Shown here piece by piece: positions 34,675-44,786 of a DNA stretch of 64,000 nucleotides. The notes beneath the pieces are model-generated. The model was given only the letters and a program-made list of their open reading frames with translations. It ran no database searches and was not told the origin of the DNA. The first letter of the stretch is position 1. Each line of letters begins with the position of its first letter. The stretch is from contig CANGIT010000006.1 of the NCBI GenBank assembly GCA_947454155.1, positions 62,001-126,000 of the forward strand, written 5' to 3'. The stretch is from Chitinophagaceae bacterium. GTDB lineage: Bacteria; Bacteroidota; Bacteroidia; Chitinophagales; Chitinophagaceae. Position numbers and translations under genes: made by a program.

Positions 34675-36429
34675 TTATTTTTTTTTGGAAACAATAATAT
34701 TCTCCATGACCAATACATCCATATCTGTTCTTAAAAAACAATTTAATGCCTCCTCCGGAGTATTCACAATTGGCTCATTTTCATTAAACGAGGTATTTAA
34801 CAAAATGGGCACGCCAGTCTTTTGGTGAAATTTTTCGATTAGACCATAATACCTTGGCGAGACTAATTTATTTACTGTTTGAACGCGCCCTGATCCATCA
34901 ACATGAGTGACGGCAGGTATCAAGTGTCTTTTTTCTTTTTTTATTGGAAAAACTTTTTCCATAAATGGTGCAGTTTCATTACATTCAAAATAATCTTGAA
35001 CATATTCCATAAGAATCGAAGGAGCGAATGGCCTAAATGATTCCCTACGTTTTATTTTTAAATTCAATAAATCTTTAGCATCATTTCTGCGTGGATCAGC
35101 CAAAATAGATCTTCCGCCCAAAGCTCTTGGACCAAATTCAGCATTCCCTGTAAACCATCCTATAACCCCTCCTCCAATAATCCTATCAGTAACTTCATCA
35201 TATATTTTTTCATCTTCCATCTCTTCGAATAGTATCCCTTTTTCATTTAGCACAGCTTTTATTTCTTTATTAGAAAAATGACTTCCGGTATATGGAGATA
35301 TTATTGCCTCTTGTCTTTTATAATTTTTAATTTGATGTTGGACATACAGAGCCGCCCCCATAGAAATACCAGCATCATGTCCGGCAGATGGAATATATAT
35401 ATTCTTAAATGGTGTATTTGAAGTAATCTTACCATTTGCCACGCTGTTCTGAGCGACACCACCCGAGATACATAAATTATCTATTCCCGTTTTTTGGTGT
35501 AAATGGTTTAAAATATGAAATATTGTATTTTCAACAATTTTTTGAACAGATGCTGCCAAGTCTTTGTGATATTGAGTTATTTCCTCGTTTTTCTGTCTAG
35601 GCAATCCGAATTCTTTAATTAAATTCTTATTGAATAATGAAGCGACTATGGGTTTGTGTTCTTTTCCATATGAAATCACACCAGATGTCATACTTCTAAA
35701 ATATTTTAGATTCAATTTAAAAAAACCATCGTGAGTCAACTGAATAACTTTCTTTAATTTGTTTAAATATATAGGATTCCCATATGGGGCCATCCCCATA
35801 ACTTTATATTCATCACCATAGTTATTAAACCCCAACAATTGTGTAAATGCTGTATAAAACAAACCAATTGAGTGAGGGAAATCAATTGAATGAATGACTT
35901 TTAAATCGTTACCATTTCCAATTGCAGCCATTGTTGTTGAAAAATCTCCTGAACCATCAATTGACAAGCAAACAGCCTTTTCAAAGGGTGATGCGAAAAA
36001 TGAAGAAGCCAAATGACTTCTATGATGCTCAATATTATAAATTTTATTTTTGAAAATTCCTTTGTCTAAACTAGATATTTTGGAAAGTTCCTCTTCTAAA
36101 CTTGATACATAATGACTATTTCTCAACCGATCTTGAATTGCGGAAAGATTTCCGAAAGGATGAGTCAAAACATACTTTAATTTATTAACTAATTTTGCTT
36201 TAGGGTCCCTACCGATAGCGAAATAATCAATGTCGTCAAAAGTCATTCCTGTTTTTTGTAAACAAAATTTAATAGAAAGCTCAGGAAAACCAGCCCAGTG
36301 TTTAACTCGTCTTAACCTCTCTTCTTCAATTGCAGCTTCTAATTTTCCATCAATGAAAATTGATGCGGAAGAATCAGCATGGTATGCATTAATGCCAACA
36401 ATTACCAAAGAGTTACTATTTTTTTTCAT
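34675..36429 (-). CDS. O-carbamoyltransferase (NodU/CmcH/TobZ family)
   Basis: 584 residues from the ATG at 36429. An earlier TTG at 36456 lies inside the exosortase gene and is less likely. The N-terminal Kae1-like domain begins VGINAYHADSSASIFIDGKLEAAIEEERL, and GPRALGGRSILADPRR with FRPFAPSIL is the C-terminal family block. These enzymes move carbamoyl phosphate's carbamoyl group onto a sugar hydroxyl. In this locus the target is probably the surface glycan, by context. It overlaps the exosortase gene by 14 bases. Confidence 0.9.
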   Translation of the reverse strand: MKKNSNSLVIVGINAYHADSSASIFIDGKLEAAIEEERLRRVKHWAGFPELSIKFCLQKTGMTFDDIDYFAIGRDPKAKLVNKLKYVLTHPFGNLSAIQDRLRNSHYVSSLEEELSKISSLDKGIFKNKIYNIEHHRSHLASSFFASPFEKAVCLSIDGSGDFSTTMAAIGNGNDLKVIHSIDFPHSIGLFYTAFTQLLGFNNYGDEYKVMGMAPYGNPIYLNKLKKVIQLTHDGFFKLNLKYFRSMTSGVISYGKEHKPIVASLFNKNLIKEFGLPRQKNEEITQYHKDLAASVQKIVENTIFHILNHLHQKTGIDNLCISGGVAQNSVANGKITSNTPFKNIYIPSAGHDAGISMGAALYVQHQIKNYKRQEAIISPYTGSHFSNKEIKAVLNEKGILFEEMEDEKIYDEVTDRIIGGGVIGWFTGNAEFGPRALGGRSILADPRRNDAKDLLNLKIKRRESFRPFAPSILMEYVQDYFECNETAPFMEKVFPIKKEKRHLIPAVTHVDGSGRVQTVNKLVSPRYYGLIEKFHQKTGVPILLNTSFNENEPIVNTPEEALNCFLRTDMDVLVMENIIVSKKK

Positions 36430-36979
36430 GGGTTCGCTTGTTATATTTAAACTCAAAAATAAAAATCAATAAAAACATCACAGAATAAGTTATCAAATTG
36501 TACCAAGAATGATGGTCTATTCCCAATGGCATTGGCCAACCTTCATTTATAGCCACTAAAAAAAGACTTAATCTAATAACATTCAACATCCAAAAGATAA
36601 TCATTCCTAAAACCCAAAATATTATTTTTCTATTCCAAGCTCCTGACATTGTAAAAATAAAAGCCGTCCAAAAACTCATTATACCATATCCAACACATTC
36701 AAAAACTAATGTAAAACCCTTTCCACCAATCTTTTTTAAATAATACTTGTTTACTAAAAATGTTTCAATATGAAAGAAAGACAATAGTTTTTTTGTCCCA
36801 TACATCAAGGAACTTCTAGTCCAATCTATGAAATTTAAATAATGACTTATGAAATAAGAATACCTGCCTTCTTTAGAAGACAATCCTATTATGGCCAAAG
36901 AAAAATAATAACATAAATAATAGATGGCAAAAAATTTCAGCACCATAATGAAAATGTCTTTCCAGTTATCTTTTAACAT
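36416..36979 (-). CDS. exosortase/archaeosortase family protein
   Basis: 187 residues with six to seven hydrophobic segments. The catalytic triad of the family is visible: Cys95 in FECVGYG, Arg136 in LNVIRLSLF and His156/His157 in DHHSWYN. Exosortases are membrane transpeptidases that cut a C-terminal sorting signal and are found in EPS loci. A candidate target with such a signal lies at 63867-64000. The gene overlaps the carbamoyltransferase and starts 6 bases after the next upstream glycosyltransferase stop, so it is part of the operon. Confidence 0.9.
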   Translation of the reverse strand: MLKDNWKDIFIMVLKFFAIYYLCYYFSLAIIGLSSKEGRYSYFISHYLNFIDWTRSSLMYGTKKLLSFFHIETFLVNKYYLKKIGGKGFTLVFECVGYGIMSFWTAFIFTMSGAWNRKIIFWVLGMIIFWMLNVIRLSLFLVAINEGWPMPLGIDHHSWYNLITYSVMFLLIFIFEFKYNKRTHEKK

Positions 36980-36985
36980 CCAGAA

Positions 36986-38134
36986 TTATTTTTTTGAAAA
37001 CAGTTGATTGTATGCAATTAAATTGACTTCATTCTCAAAATAGTGTTTTGCTAGTCTATGAGCACCAAAACTATAATCATCAAAATCACTTTTGTTCATT
37101 TTGGCTATCTCTTCTAATAGACAGGTTATTTTGTTGGCGTTATTTATATCAACATTCCAGCCTGCCTTTTGATTTTGAAGATTTTTCCATGGTGTGAAAT
37201 GGCTTGTAATAATTGGCCTTCCAACACTTAAAGACTCGTATAAAGCATGACCAAAATTTTCAGCTTTAGTTAAAAATAAACCGGCGTCATATTGGCTAAA
37301 AGTACTTTGTACAAGATCAGGTTTTAGATCACCTTTATAATTGATCTTTCCATTACTATGGCTAATCATTAGTTTACATTTTTCCCAATAATCTACATCT
37401 TTTACTGGGCCATAAATATCCAAACATATATCAAAATCAGAAGCATTTAAAGCTTCAATAGCCAGTAAAAGATTTTTTTTGGCAGTTATTAATGAAATAT
37501 ACACTAATCTTAAACTATTTACCTTTTTATTACTAGACTCTATTTTTTTCCAGTAGGGTTTGGGTACATTAGAAGCGAAAACGATGTTAGAATCTATACC
37601 AAATATTCTTTTCACATCACCTTTCTCGATATCAGATGTGGCATGCCAACAGACTTTTTTTAACTTTCCAGAAAGTCTCAATAAAGTTAAATACACTTTC
37701 TTTTTTAAGTACTTACCCGCCAATGCTCCTTCTTGAATCATGCCTCTTGGACAAATTACCAATTTTGTATTTTTAGTGTAAAATATAGGTACAAGAACAT
37801 ACCCTACCGAAAACATTCCATTTACATATACTGCAGCAGGATTAATCGTTCTTAATGAATCAATAAACACTTTTTTTATTTTGTGAGTTGACGAGTACCA
37901 TACTTTTATATTACTTTCAGATTCTGGCAATACTATATCTGTCCATTGGTCAAGTGGAACGTCTAACGGAGTTTTGTCATTTAAGTCATATGCTCCTGTT
38001 ATTAGAAATATTTCATAATTTTTGCTTACCTGAGAAAATAAATTAACTAAAGACTGAATGGGACCACCTGCCTGATATGCAGGATAAAAAAAGTCATTAA
38101 AAACAATTAGTCTTGGCTTGATTTCCAGACTCAT
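36986..38134 (-). CDS. family 4 glycosyltransferase
   Basis: 382 residues with a GT-B fold. The C-terminal donor-binding motif of GT4 appears in LTKAENFGHALYESLSVGRP (Ex7E). The N terminus (LIVFNDFFYPAYQAGGPIQSL) is typical for retaining glycosyltransferases with the GG loop. Donor and acceptor are unknown. The start codon overlaps the previous gene's stop (ATGA type). Confidence 0.9.
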   Translation of the reverse strand: MSLEIKPRLIVFNDFFYPAYQAGGPIQSLVNLFSQVSKNYEIFLITGAYDLNDKTPLDVPLDQWTDIVLPESESNIKVWYSSTHKIKKVFIDSLRTINPAAVYVNGMFSVGYVLVPIFYTKNTKLVICPRGMIQEGALAGKYLKKKVYLTLLRLSGKLKKVCWHATSDIEKGDVKRIFGIDSNIVFASNVPKPYWKKIESSNKKVNSLRLVYISLITAKKNLLLAIEALNASDFDICLDIYGPVKDVDYWEKCKLMISHSNGKINYKGDLKPDLVQSTFSQYDAGLFLTKAENFGHALYESLSVGRPIITSHFTPWKNLQNQKAGWNVDINNANKITCLLEEIAKMNKSDFDDYSFGAHRLAKHYFENEVNLIAYNQLFSKK

Positions 38135-39303
38135 TTTATAATAATTTGTAATTGATTAATAATTTGATGATAGGAATAAAGATCTAATTTTTTAAAATTT
38201 GTGAGCTCAATTTCATTCAGCTCATCTTCCTCTAAAGAAATAAACTTATCTAAATAGAAACTTAATTTAGCGATATTACCAACAGGATAAATGGCACCAT
38301 TACGCTCATGTTCAATTAAGTCTATTGCACAACCGCACAAATCTGAAACAATGATTGGCAAGCCAAAGTTCATTGCTTCATTTACTGAAAGTCCCCATGT
38401 TTCACCCATTCCGGAGCTCATGACAAAAAGATCGGCTGACCTGTAATAAAATGGTATTAAAGATTGATTTATAAACCCTGTTAAAATTACATTGTCAATA
38501 ATTTTCTCCTCTTTGATCAATCGTTCCATTTCATGCCTTAATTCCCCTTCTCCAACCATAACCAAAACTACATTATCATTTTTAATTTTCGAAAAAGCCT
38601 TTAATAAATCTAAAGGCCTTTTTTTCTCAGTATACTTTCCAGAAAAAAGAATTATTTTCTTTTCAATATGTAAACCAAGTTTAGCCCTCGCTGATGATCT
38701 TGAATAATTGCTGAACACATCTCTGAACCTATCATTATCAACGCAATAAAATACTGGAAGTAATTTTTTTTCATTAATAGCAAAAGATTTATAAAACAGA
38801 TAGTTCTGTTTGCCTATGTACAAAAATTCATCAATGAATAGAAATAAGCACTTTAATACGATTTTTTTTAAGAAAAGTAATTTTTTACTTTTTAATTGCT
38901 CTTGATTTTGAGGAGTTTCGGCCCTTAAACAAACTTTATGGCCAAATAATTTTGCAAAAACTATTGCAACTATATGTGTAAAATAAGACCAGCCATGAAT
39001 TATGACAACTGATTTCGGCTGATGATATAGTTTTTTAATCACTTCAAAATTCATTAACCCCCAAAAACCGCTGTGAATTGAAGGTTTCAATGAATTGTTT
39101 TTTAAAAAATAAAATTTATACCCGTCAAGCATGGGAATGTCCCATTTCACTTCCTTACCAAAACCCTTATCAATTTTCCCTTTTATGCTTTCATCTGAAC
39201 AATACCATACAGAAAGGTGTATATTGGATTCTTGGGTGATTTGCTTATATAATGGAGCAAAATATTGAATAGGATGTGAGTTTAAAAAAACAATTGGTTT
39301 CAT
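38131..39303 (-). CDS. family 4 glycosyltransferase
   Basis: 390 residues with a GT-B fold. The GT4 Ex7E signature appears in GMGETWGLSVNEAMNFGLP, and ILFSGKYTEKKRPLDLL holds the domain start. It lies 1 base after the Wzy-like gene and overlaps the next glycosyltransferase by 4 bases, so it is clearly co-transcribed. Sugar specificity is unknown. Confidence 0.9.
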   Translation of the reverse strand: MKPIVFLNSHPIQYFAPLYKQITQESNIHLSVWYCSDESIKGKIDKGFGKEVKWDIPMLDGYKFYFLKNNSLKPSIHSGFWGLMNFEVIKKLYHQPKSVVIIHGWSYFTHIVAIVFAKLFGHKVCLRAETPQNQEQLKSKKLLFLKKIVLKCLFLFIDEFLYIGKQNYLFYKSFAINEKKLLPVFYCVDNDRFRDVFSNYSRSSARAKLGLHIEKKIILFSGKYTEKKRPLDLLKAFSKIKNDNVVLVMVGEGELRHEMERLIKEEKIIDNVILTGFINQSLIPFYYRSADLFVMSSGMGETWGLSVNEAMNFGLPIIVSDLCGCAIDLIEHERNGAIYPVGNIAKLSFYLDKFISLEEDELNEIELTNFKKLDLYSYHQIINQLQIIIK

Positions 39304-39304
39304 G

Positions 39305-40711
39305 TTATTTTTTTTTCAGTATCACGGGGTTAATCATATTCCTTAACGGCTTTTTCACTGTGAAAACAACCAAAAAATAAATTAATATTGCGCCTAAAGC
39401 TTTTGCAGTATCTGCACCATAAACCGGAATTAGTAGAAAAAATGGAGTAGTAAAAATGACCCCCCAAATGTCTTCATAATACAGTGTTTTAAAAAAGAAA
39501 CCAACAAGACTCCCAAATAAAAAAATAGGAATCATCATAAAAATAGGGCCAAAATCAATGTATGCATCTGCAAATGAGCCCAAACTAAATGAAGTAGCCT
39601 GTGCCTTTCCACTTACATTCAATCCTGTGTATTCATTTGTATGTTTACTATCGTCTAATTCTGGTTTATTGGGATCTAAAAATCTAGGTACCAAATAATG
39701 TTCTAATGCTTGTGTATATACCTTTCCATATTGATGAGGTTTAACAGCTGGAACATACCTTATGGCAGCCGCAAAATATTGAATATAACCTATTCTGTTC
39801 ACTACATCTCTGATAGCTATTTGGTATTTCAAATCATCGACATTTGAAATTAATTCAAATAATTTTGATCGTGCTTCTTCACTCGAAACTCTCACAGATT
39901 GTTCATTTTGTCCTTGACTCACATAAAATCTGTATTCTTTTTTTGAAGCTGTCCATAAAATGGCCAGATGAAATAACAATACACCGGAAGTTATTAAAAC
40001 AACTACCTGAGTTAATGTGATTTTTTTATTGACTGACGAAAAAGCAATTAAAGCAAACAACAATACCTGATAAAAACTACCCGCAAAATAAGATGATAAC
40101 CCAAGAATAAAATCAACAAGAATAAAACAAATTATATAAATGAAAAGATCTGGCCTGTTGATGTATACAACAATAAAAACAGCTACAAAAAAACCCCATT
40201 TGAGGTAAAGCAAGAAATACAGATACTGAACAATAGAAGGGAATGCCCAAATAACAACCTGTAAACTTATATATATGATAAAAACATAGAGATATATAAT
40301 CATCATTTTGTTTGAATCATAATTCTTCCAAAATGTGTCCTTATTTTTTAATTCACTATTTCTAATGACCCAAAATATTCCAAGGCTAAAAAAATAAATA
40401 CCTAATATTGATAGGAAGTCAGTATAAAAAAAATATTCTGTGGGAAATATTTTATCATTCATTAACTCCTCAAAAGTAATATTGAAAATTGTGCAATATA
40501 TTACCTGAGCAGATACAATAAGCCATTGAAATATTGAGCCCCAAAAAATGATATTTGTACCACCATCAATATAAAATAACTTATACGCAAATGGAATAAA
40601 TAAAATGGAACAAGTTATTAAAATACCATTTGATGAAAATAGGAATGCGTAAAAAATTGCAAAAAACACAAGTGTCCATACATAGGTAGGGATTTTAGCT
40701 TTTCCATACAT
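39305..40711 (-). CDS. multi-pass membrane protein, Wzy-like polymerase/ligase candidate
   Basis: 468 residues with about 11-12 hydrophobic segments and one large non-membrane loop (~270-340). The end of that loop has SFSLGSFADAYIDFGPIFMM, like the conserved region of O-antigen/oligosaccharide repeat-unit polymerases. It probably joins repeat units in the periplasm. Some exosortase loci encode a dedicated Wzy-like protein, and this one lies four genes from the exosortase. A different membrane role cannot be excluded, because these proteins diverge quickly. Confidence 0.7.
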   Translation of the reverse strand: MYGKAKIPTYVWTLVFFAIFYAFLFSSNGILITCSILFIPFAYKLFYIDGGTNIIFWGSIFQWLIVSAQVIYCTIFNITFEELMNDKIFPTEYFFYTDFLSILGIYFFSLGIFWVIRNSELKNKDTFWKNYDSNKMMIIYLYVFIIYISLQVVIWAFPSIVQYLYFLLYLKWGFFVAVFIVVYINRPDLFIYIICFILVDFILGLSSYFAGSFYQVLLFALIAFSSVNKKITLTQVVVLITSGVLLFHLAILWTASKKEYRFYVSQGQNEQSVRVSSEEARSKLFELISNVDDLKYQIAIRDVVNRIGYIQYFAAAIRYVPAVKPHQYGKVYTQALEHYLVPRFLDPNKPELDDSKHTNEYTGLNVSGKAQATSFSLGSFADAYIDFGPIFMMIPIFLFGSLVGFFFKTLYYEDIWGVIFTTPFFLLIPVYGADTAKALGAILIYFLVVFTVKKPLRNMINPVILKKK

Positions 40712-40720
40712 GTTTACTTA

Positions 40721-41884
40721 TCAATTTAAAAGAGAGTAAATTTTATCTATAAATAACCTTGTTTGAACATCAATGTTGAATTTTTTTGTCACATCCATTC
40801 TACCTTGAATTCCCAACTGTTTACCCAATTCTTTATTGTGCGATAATAAAATCAGTTTTTGGCTAATTTCGTAGGGATTTTTTTTCTCAACAATAAAACC
40901 ATTCACAGCATTTTCAATAATTTCAATTGCCCCCCCACTAGGAGTAGAAATCACAGGTAATTGGTTTGATAACGCTTCAGCTATTACTAAACCGAAGCCT
41001 TCTTCATGCTGAGAAGCCAATATAAATACATCAATATTATAATAAAAATCATTTACATTTTCCTGCCATCCTGCAAAATATACAATGTCATTCAAATTCA
41101 ATTGATCAATTTTTTCTACCAACTGAAATTTGAAAGGAATTTCCGGGCGACCTCCAATTACTAATCTTATGCGAGGATTGATTGAATAAGCCAATTTAAT
41201 AGATTCAACTACGTCTAACAACCCTTTTTTTTCTGACATTTGTCCGGTAACACCAACCACATATGAATCTTCTGGCCAATGGGCTAATTTGCAAAAATCA
41301 TTTTTTCTCGATGTATTAAGCAAATTAGGAATTATAATCCCATTATGAATTGTAGTTACTCTTTCTTCTTTGCTACCTAACAAGAGGGTTCTATTCCTTA
41401 CATTTTCACTGATAGTAATAAAATGATCAACAACTTTCTCGTAAAAAAAGAAACTAATCTTTTGAAAAAGAATGTTGGGAGGTGGATCGTGCATGTGACA
41501 TATCACTTTTCTAGAAGTCAAAAGTAAAAGTGGATACATTAAAATAATTTCATGATGATTTGCAAAAAAAAGAACATCAGGATTATATCTTTTATTTAGC
41601 TTAAAAAAATCAAAGTATAACTTTGGTAATTTTAGTAATGCTTGTAATGACATGTTGAAATTTTTCCAATCTAATTTTCTACTAAACATCCCTAACCAAC
41701 TTCTGGTATAAGGAATACCTAAATGGTCTAAAGTTTTAGAAAATTCACCGTCGGACCATTCAGTTATTAAAAAATGGCTTTTTACCTCATTAGGAAATCT
41801 TGAAAAAAAATTGAAAGTACATTTTTGCAATCCAAAGCAAAAGCCACTGGGTATTATTGCTAATATTTTAAGTTCTTTATTCAT
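40721..41884 (-). CDS. family 4 glycosyltransferase
   Basis: 387 residues from the ATG at 41884. A longer frame to 41950 overlaps the upstream gene by 74 bases and is not favoured. GT-B fold with the GT4 motif HEEGFGLVIAEALSNQLP and VIGVTGQMSEKKG. It overlaps the upstream gene's stop by 8 bases. Specificity is unknown. Confidence 0.88.
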   Translation of the reverse strand: MNKELKILAIIPSGFCFGLQKCTFNFFSRFPNEVKSHFLITEWSDGEFSKTLDHLGIPYTRSWLGMFSRKLDWKNFNMSLQALLKLPKLYFDFFKLNKRYNPDVLFFANHHEIILMYPLLLLTSRKVICHMHDPPPNILFQKISFFFYEKVVDHFITISENVRNRTLLLGSKEERVTTIHNGIIIPNLLNTSRKNDFCKLAHWPEDSYVVGVTGQMSEKKGLLDVVESIKLAYSINPRIRLVIGGRPEIPFKFQLVEKIDQLNLNDIVYFAGWQENVNDFYYNIDVFILASQHEEGFGLVIAEALSNQLPVISTPSGGAIEIIENAVNGFIVEKKNPYEISQKLILLSHNKELGKQLGIQGRMDVTKKFNIDVQTRLFIDKIYSLLN

Positions 41885-42719
41885 TACAAAAAAAGTTAAC
41901 CGGCCATTGGGCAGATTGTATATTAATAGGCAAGCTATTTCTGGGAACAAATTCTGTTTTTATAGCATCTAGATCACTCAAAGTATTTTGGTGATTTTCT
42001 TTATGACTTGATTTTTTAAATTTTGCATTAATTCTTTCCGGGTCACCAATCCAACATCCATGATGAAAAACACCTATAGATTCCGGGCAAGTAATAAACC
42101 CGAATAACATTGAACTAAAGTCTGGTAATTTCAATATTCTTAGTAGCTTTTTTATACGAAACTCATTCCAACTGACTGTTCTTCTTTGTTCAAAAAGTAC
42201 TCCTGGTTTTATAAATCCAAAATGAGTAAAATCAATTACACTTCTTGGCACACGATTGTTCCAATTATACACATAATTATAACCTGTGACTCGCATACCC
42301 CTTGGCTTACGTTTTTCTAAAAAAGATAAAATTTGGGGCAACGTATTCACATCATAGAATTCATCTGCATCAATTATCCAAAAATAATCAGGAGGTTCAT
42401 GAAATAAACGTATATCTTTAAAAGGTCGGCCATGAGAGATTGTGTTTCTATAACATTTATTATTGAATGATAACATTTCCATATTCCTTGCAGAAGCCTC
42501 ATCGGGCAATCGTCTGATAACCAGATTTATTTTCCCTTCAGGATCAGGATAATTGTTAATTATTTTTATCGAATTGTCTGGCTTTACAAATCTTCCATAC
42601 CAATCTCTGTCATATTGGGTAATTACAGAAATTTTTGAACAATACGGGTAAATGGTATTCAATTGGTTTTCTATAAATATTTCTTCGTTAAGGGCAAGAA
42701 TGATGGCGTGTATTTTCAT
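41877..42719 (-). CDS. family 2-like glycosyltransferase
   Basis: 280 residues. The N terminus KIHAIILALNEEIFIENQL and the acidic motif WIIDADEFYD fit a GT-A/GT2-like enzyme. The middle and C-terminal parts diverge from common GT2 proteins, with a His/Trp-rich region (VFHHGCWIGDP). It abuts the FkbM-type gene without any gap. Confidence 0.8.
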   Translation of the reverse strand: MKIHAIILALNEEIFIENQLNTIYPYCSKISVITQYDRDWYGRFVKPDNSIKIINNYPDPEGKINLVIRRLPDEASARNMEMLSFNNKCYRNTISHGRPFKDIRLFHEPPDYFWIIDADEFYDVNTLPQILSFLEKRKPRGMRVTGYNYVYNWNNRVPRSVIDFTHFGFIKPGVLFEQRRTVSWNEFRIKKLLRILKLPDFSSMLFGFITCPESIGVFHHGCWIGDPERINAKFKKSSHKENHQNTLSDLDAIKTEFVPRNSLPINIQSAQWPVNFFCNE

Positions 42720-43631
42720 CTAAAGAGGGATACAAAATAAGTGATAAGAGGATAACTTTACTTCATTGTCTAAGTCTTTGATAAAATCATTTTTGCTGTC
42801 AAATTGTTTCCCTTTATTACCTTTCCATCTCTCAAAAATTCTTCTGTATTTTGGCATTCTTAATTCATTTAGAAATGAATAATACTCAATTTTATAATTA
42901 CAATTTTCTATGAAGTTAATAACATCTGTATAATTTTTATCAAAATTCTGAATAAAAAATGGGTGCAGTTCTAACAGCAAAAAAGGTCTTTTCTCTTTTA
43001 ATATTTTTTGGGAACCTTCTAAAACAAAAAGTTCAAACCCTTCAACATCTATTTTGATAAAATCAATTTTTTGTAAACTCTTGAGTTCAATATCAAGCGC
43101 AGACATTTCAACTGTCAAAACTTCTGCATTTGTAGCCCCATTCACAACAGAAGAATTGTTGTTATCCAGCATTGATACAAATTCATTCGAGTTGCCTAAA
43201 GCTTTTTTGATTAAAACGACTTTTTTTTCATTATTGACAAGAATTGAATTTTCTATGGTCTTGTATAAAGAAGGTATAGGTTCAAAAACATAAATCAGCT
43301 TTGATTTATCTAAAAAAAGTGAAAAAATACCACCAGAATTTCCACCTACATCAATCATTACAATATTATCAGGTAAAATTTTTTTTATCTTTTTTATTAG
43401 AAAAAACTCAGGTATACTTCTAGCACCCATAAGAATCAATTCTTGTATTGTAATTAAATTTTTAGGTGTCACATCAAAACAAATGAACCAAGAATTAAAA
43501 TATGCTATAGCAATCTTACTTCCTTGTTTAACATTTGCAGGAACTAATAAATTCAATTTGTTTTTTAAAGGAAAAAGTCTTGAAAAAAGTCTGATTATTT
43601 TTAAATTTCTTATCCTTACATATTCTTTCAT
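42720..43631 (-). CDS. FkbM-type methyltransferase
   Basis: 303 residues. The SAM-binding motif I is MIDVGGNSGG (~92-101), and DFIKIDVEGFELFVLEG is the FkbM-family motif. It probably methylates a sugar hydroxyl of the glycan. The stop lies directly against the start of the next gene. Confidence 0.87.
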   Translation of the reverse strand: MKEYVRIRNLKIIRLFSRLFPLKNKLNLLVPANVKQGSKIAIAYFNSWFICFDVTPKNLITIQELILMGARSIPEFFLIKKIKKILPDNIVMIDVGGNSGGIFSLFLDKSKLIYVFEPIPSLYKTIENSILVNNEKKVVLIKKALGNSNEFVSMLDNNNSSVVNGATNAEVLTVEMSALDIELKSLQKIDFIKIDVEGFELFVLEGSQKILKEKRPFLLLELHPFFIQNFDKNYTDVINFIENCNYKIEYYSFLNELRMPKYRRIFERWKGNKGKQFDSKNDFIKDLDNEVKLSSYHLFCIPL

Positions 43632-43658
43632 ATCGCAATGTCTTTAATAATAGAAAGT

Positions 43659-44732
43659 TCAACTTTTATTACTTGGAAAAAACCTTTCTCTTATTTTTAA
43701 AAATGGCAGTTCAATAATTTTAGCAAAGAAAATACCAATTAGAAAAGCACTAAGGAAGTAAATGAATAATTTTTCCCAGTAGTTCATTTTGTACATTTTT
43801 TCAATATAGCTTAAAACCCAAAATTTGCAAGGCATATGCCATAGATAAATTGAATAGGAGAAAACACCTATTTTTATTGGGAGGATAAATAATTTTTTAT
43901 GAAATATTCTTTCATAGTGCAAACAAAAAAGAATAATATTTCCAAAGAAAAAGAATAATAAAGTGTACCCAAATTCAAATTGAATTTTATCAAATATTTC
44001 TATTTGAGAGATATGAAAAACAAATGGAATGAGTATTATAATAATCGGCAAAGCAAAATACTTTTTCCAATAATTAAAAAAAGTCAGTTGATATTTACTG
44101 AGAAGACTTATTAGAACACCAAATAGCAAAGCATCCATTCGTGTTTGTGTATAATAAATGATTCTGTTATTACTGGAAATTTCATTCATGTAATAACGCT
44201 TTATAAAAATGATGAGTAATATACAGATCAACAAAAAATATAAAAACTTTAATGACTTATAGTCGAACTTATATTTTTTCCAAATAAGAAACAGTATAGC
44301 CAAGAAAAAATAAAAATGCTCCTCAACAGCTAAAGACCAAGTGTGATTCCATGCTCCCTTAAAATAATTTTGCAAATAAAATATTTCATTGACAAATGGG
44401 TTAGCTACAAATTTATTTTTAAGTATAAAAATTGATGAAGTGCAAAAAATTAAAAAATAAAATGATGGATAAATCTTAAAACCTCTTCTGATTAAGAATT
44501 GTTTTGCATTAAAATCATTCTTTTTGTCAATTTCATCAAATATCAATCCTGAAACAAGAAACCCAGATATTACAAAAAATAAGTCAACGCCAATCCACCC
44601 AATTTGCTGGAAATAATTAAAAATAAAATATAAACTACTGCCTACATTATTTATGTTTTGAAAATCAAAATGTCTTAGTAATACTAAAAATACAGCTATA
44701 AACCTTAAAAAATCTATTGATTTGTAGCGCAT
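43659..44732 (-). CDS. acyltransferase 3 family membrane protein
   Basis: 357 residues from the ATG at 44732; a TTG 12 bases earlier is less likely. It has about ten membrane segments and the family start SIDFLRFIAVFLVLLRHFDF, with the conserved His, and WSLAVEEHFYFFL. It O-acylates (usually acetylates) exported or exporting sugars in the inner membrane. The acceptor is unknown. Confidence 0.9.
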   Translation of the reverse strand: MRYKSIDFLRFIAVFLVLLRHFDFQNINNVGSSLYFIFNYFQQIGWIGVDLFFVISGFLVSGLIFDEIDKKNDFNAKQFLIRRGFKIYPSFYFLIFCTSSIFILKNKFVANPFVNEIFYLQNYFKGAWNHTWSLAVEEHFYFFLAILFLIWKKYKFDYKSLKFLYFLLICILLIIFIKRYYMNEISSNNRIIYYTQTRMDALLFGVLISLLSKYQLTFFNYWKKYFALPIIIILIPFVFHISQIEIFDKIQFEFGYTLLFFFFGNIILFCLHYERIFHKKLFILPIKIGVFSYSIYLWHMPCKFWVLSYIEKMYKMNYWEKLFIYFLSAFLIGIFFAKIIELPFLKIRERFFPSNKS

Positions 44733-44786
44733 CTGTGATTTCAATCTTTTAATATAAATTCAACAAAATAATAACGTTATACAATA

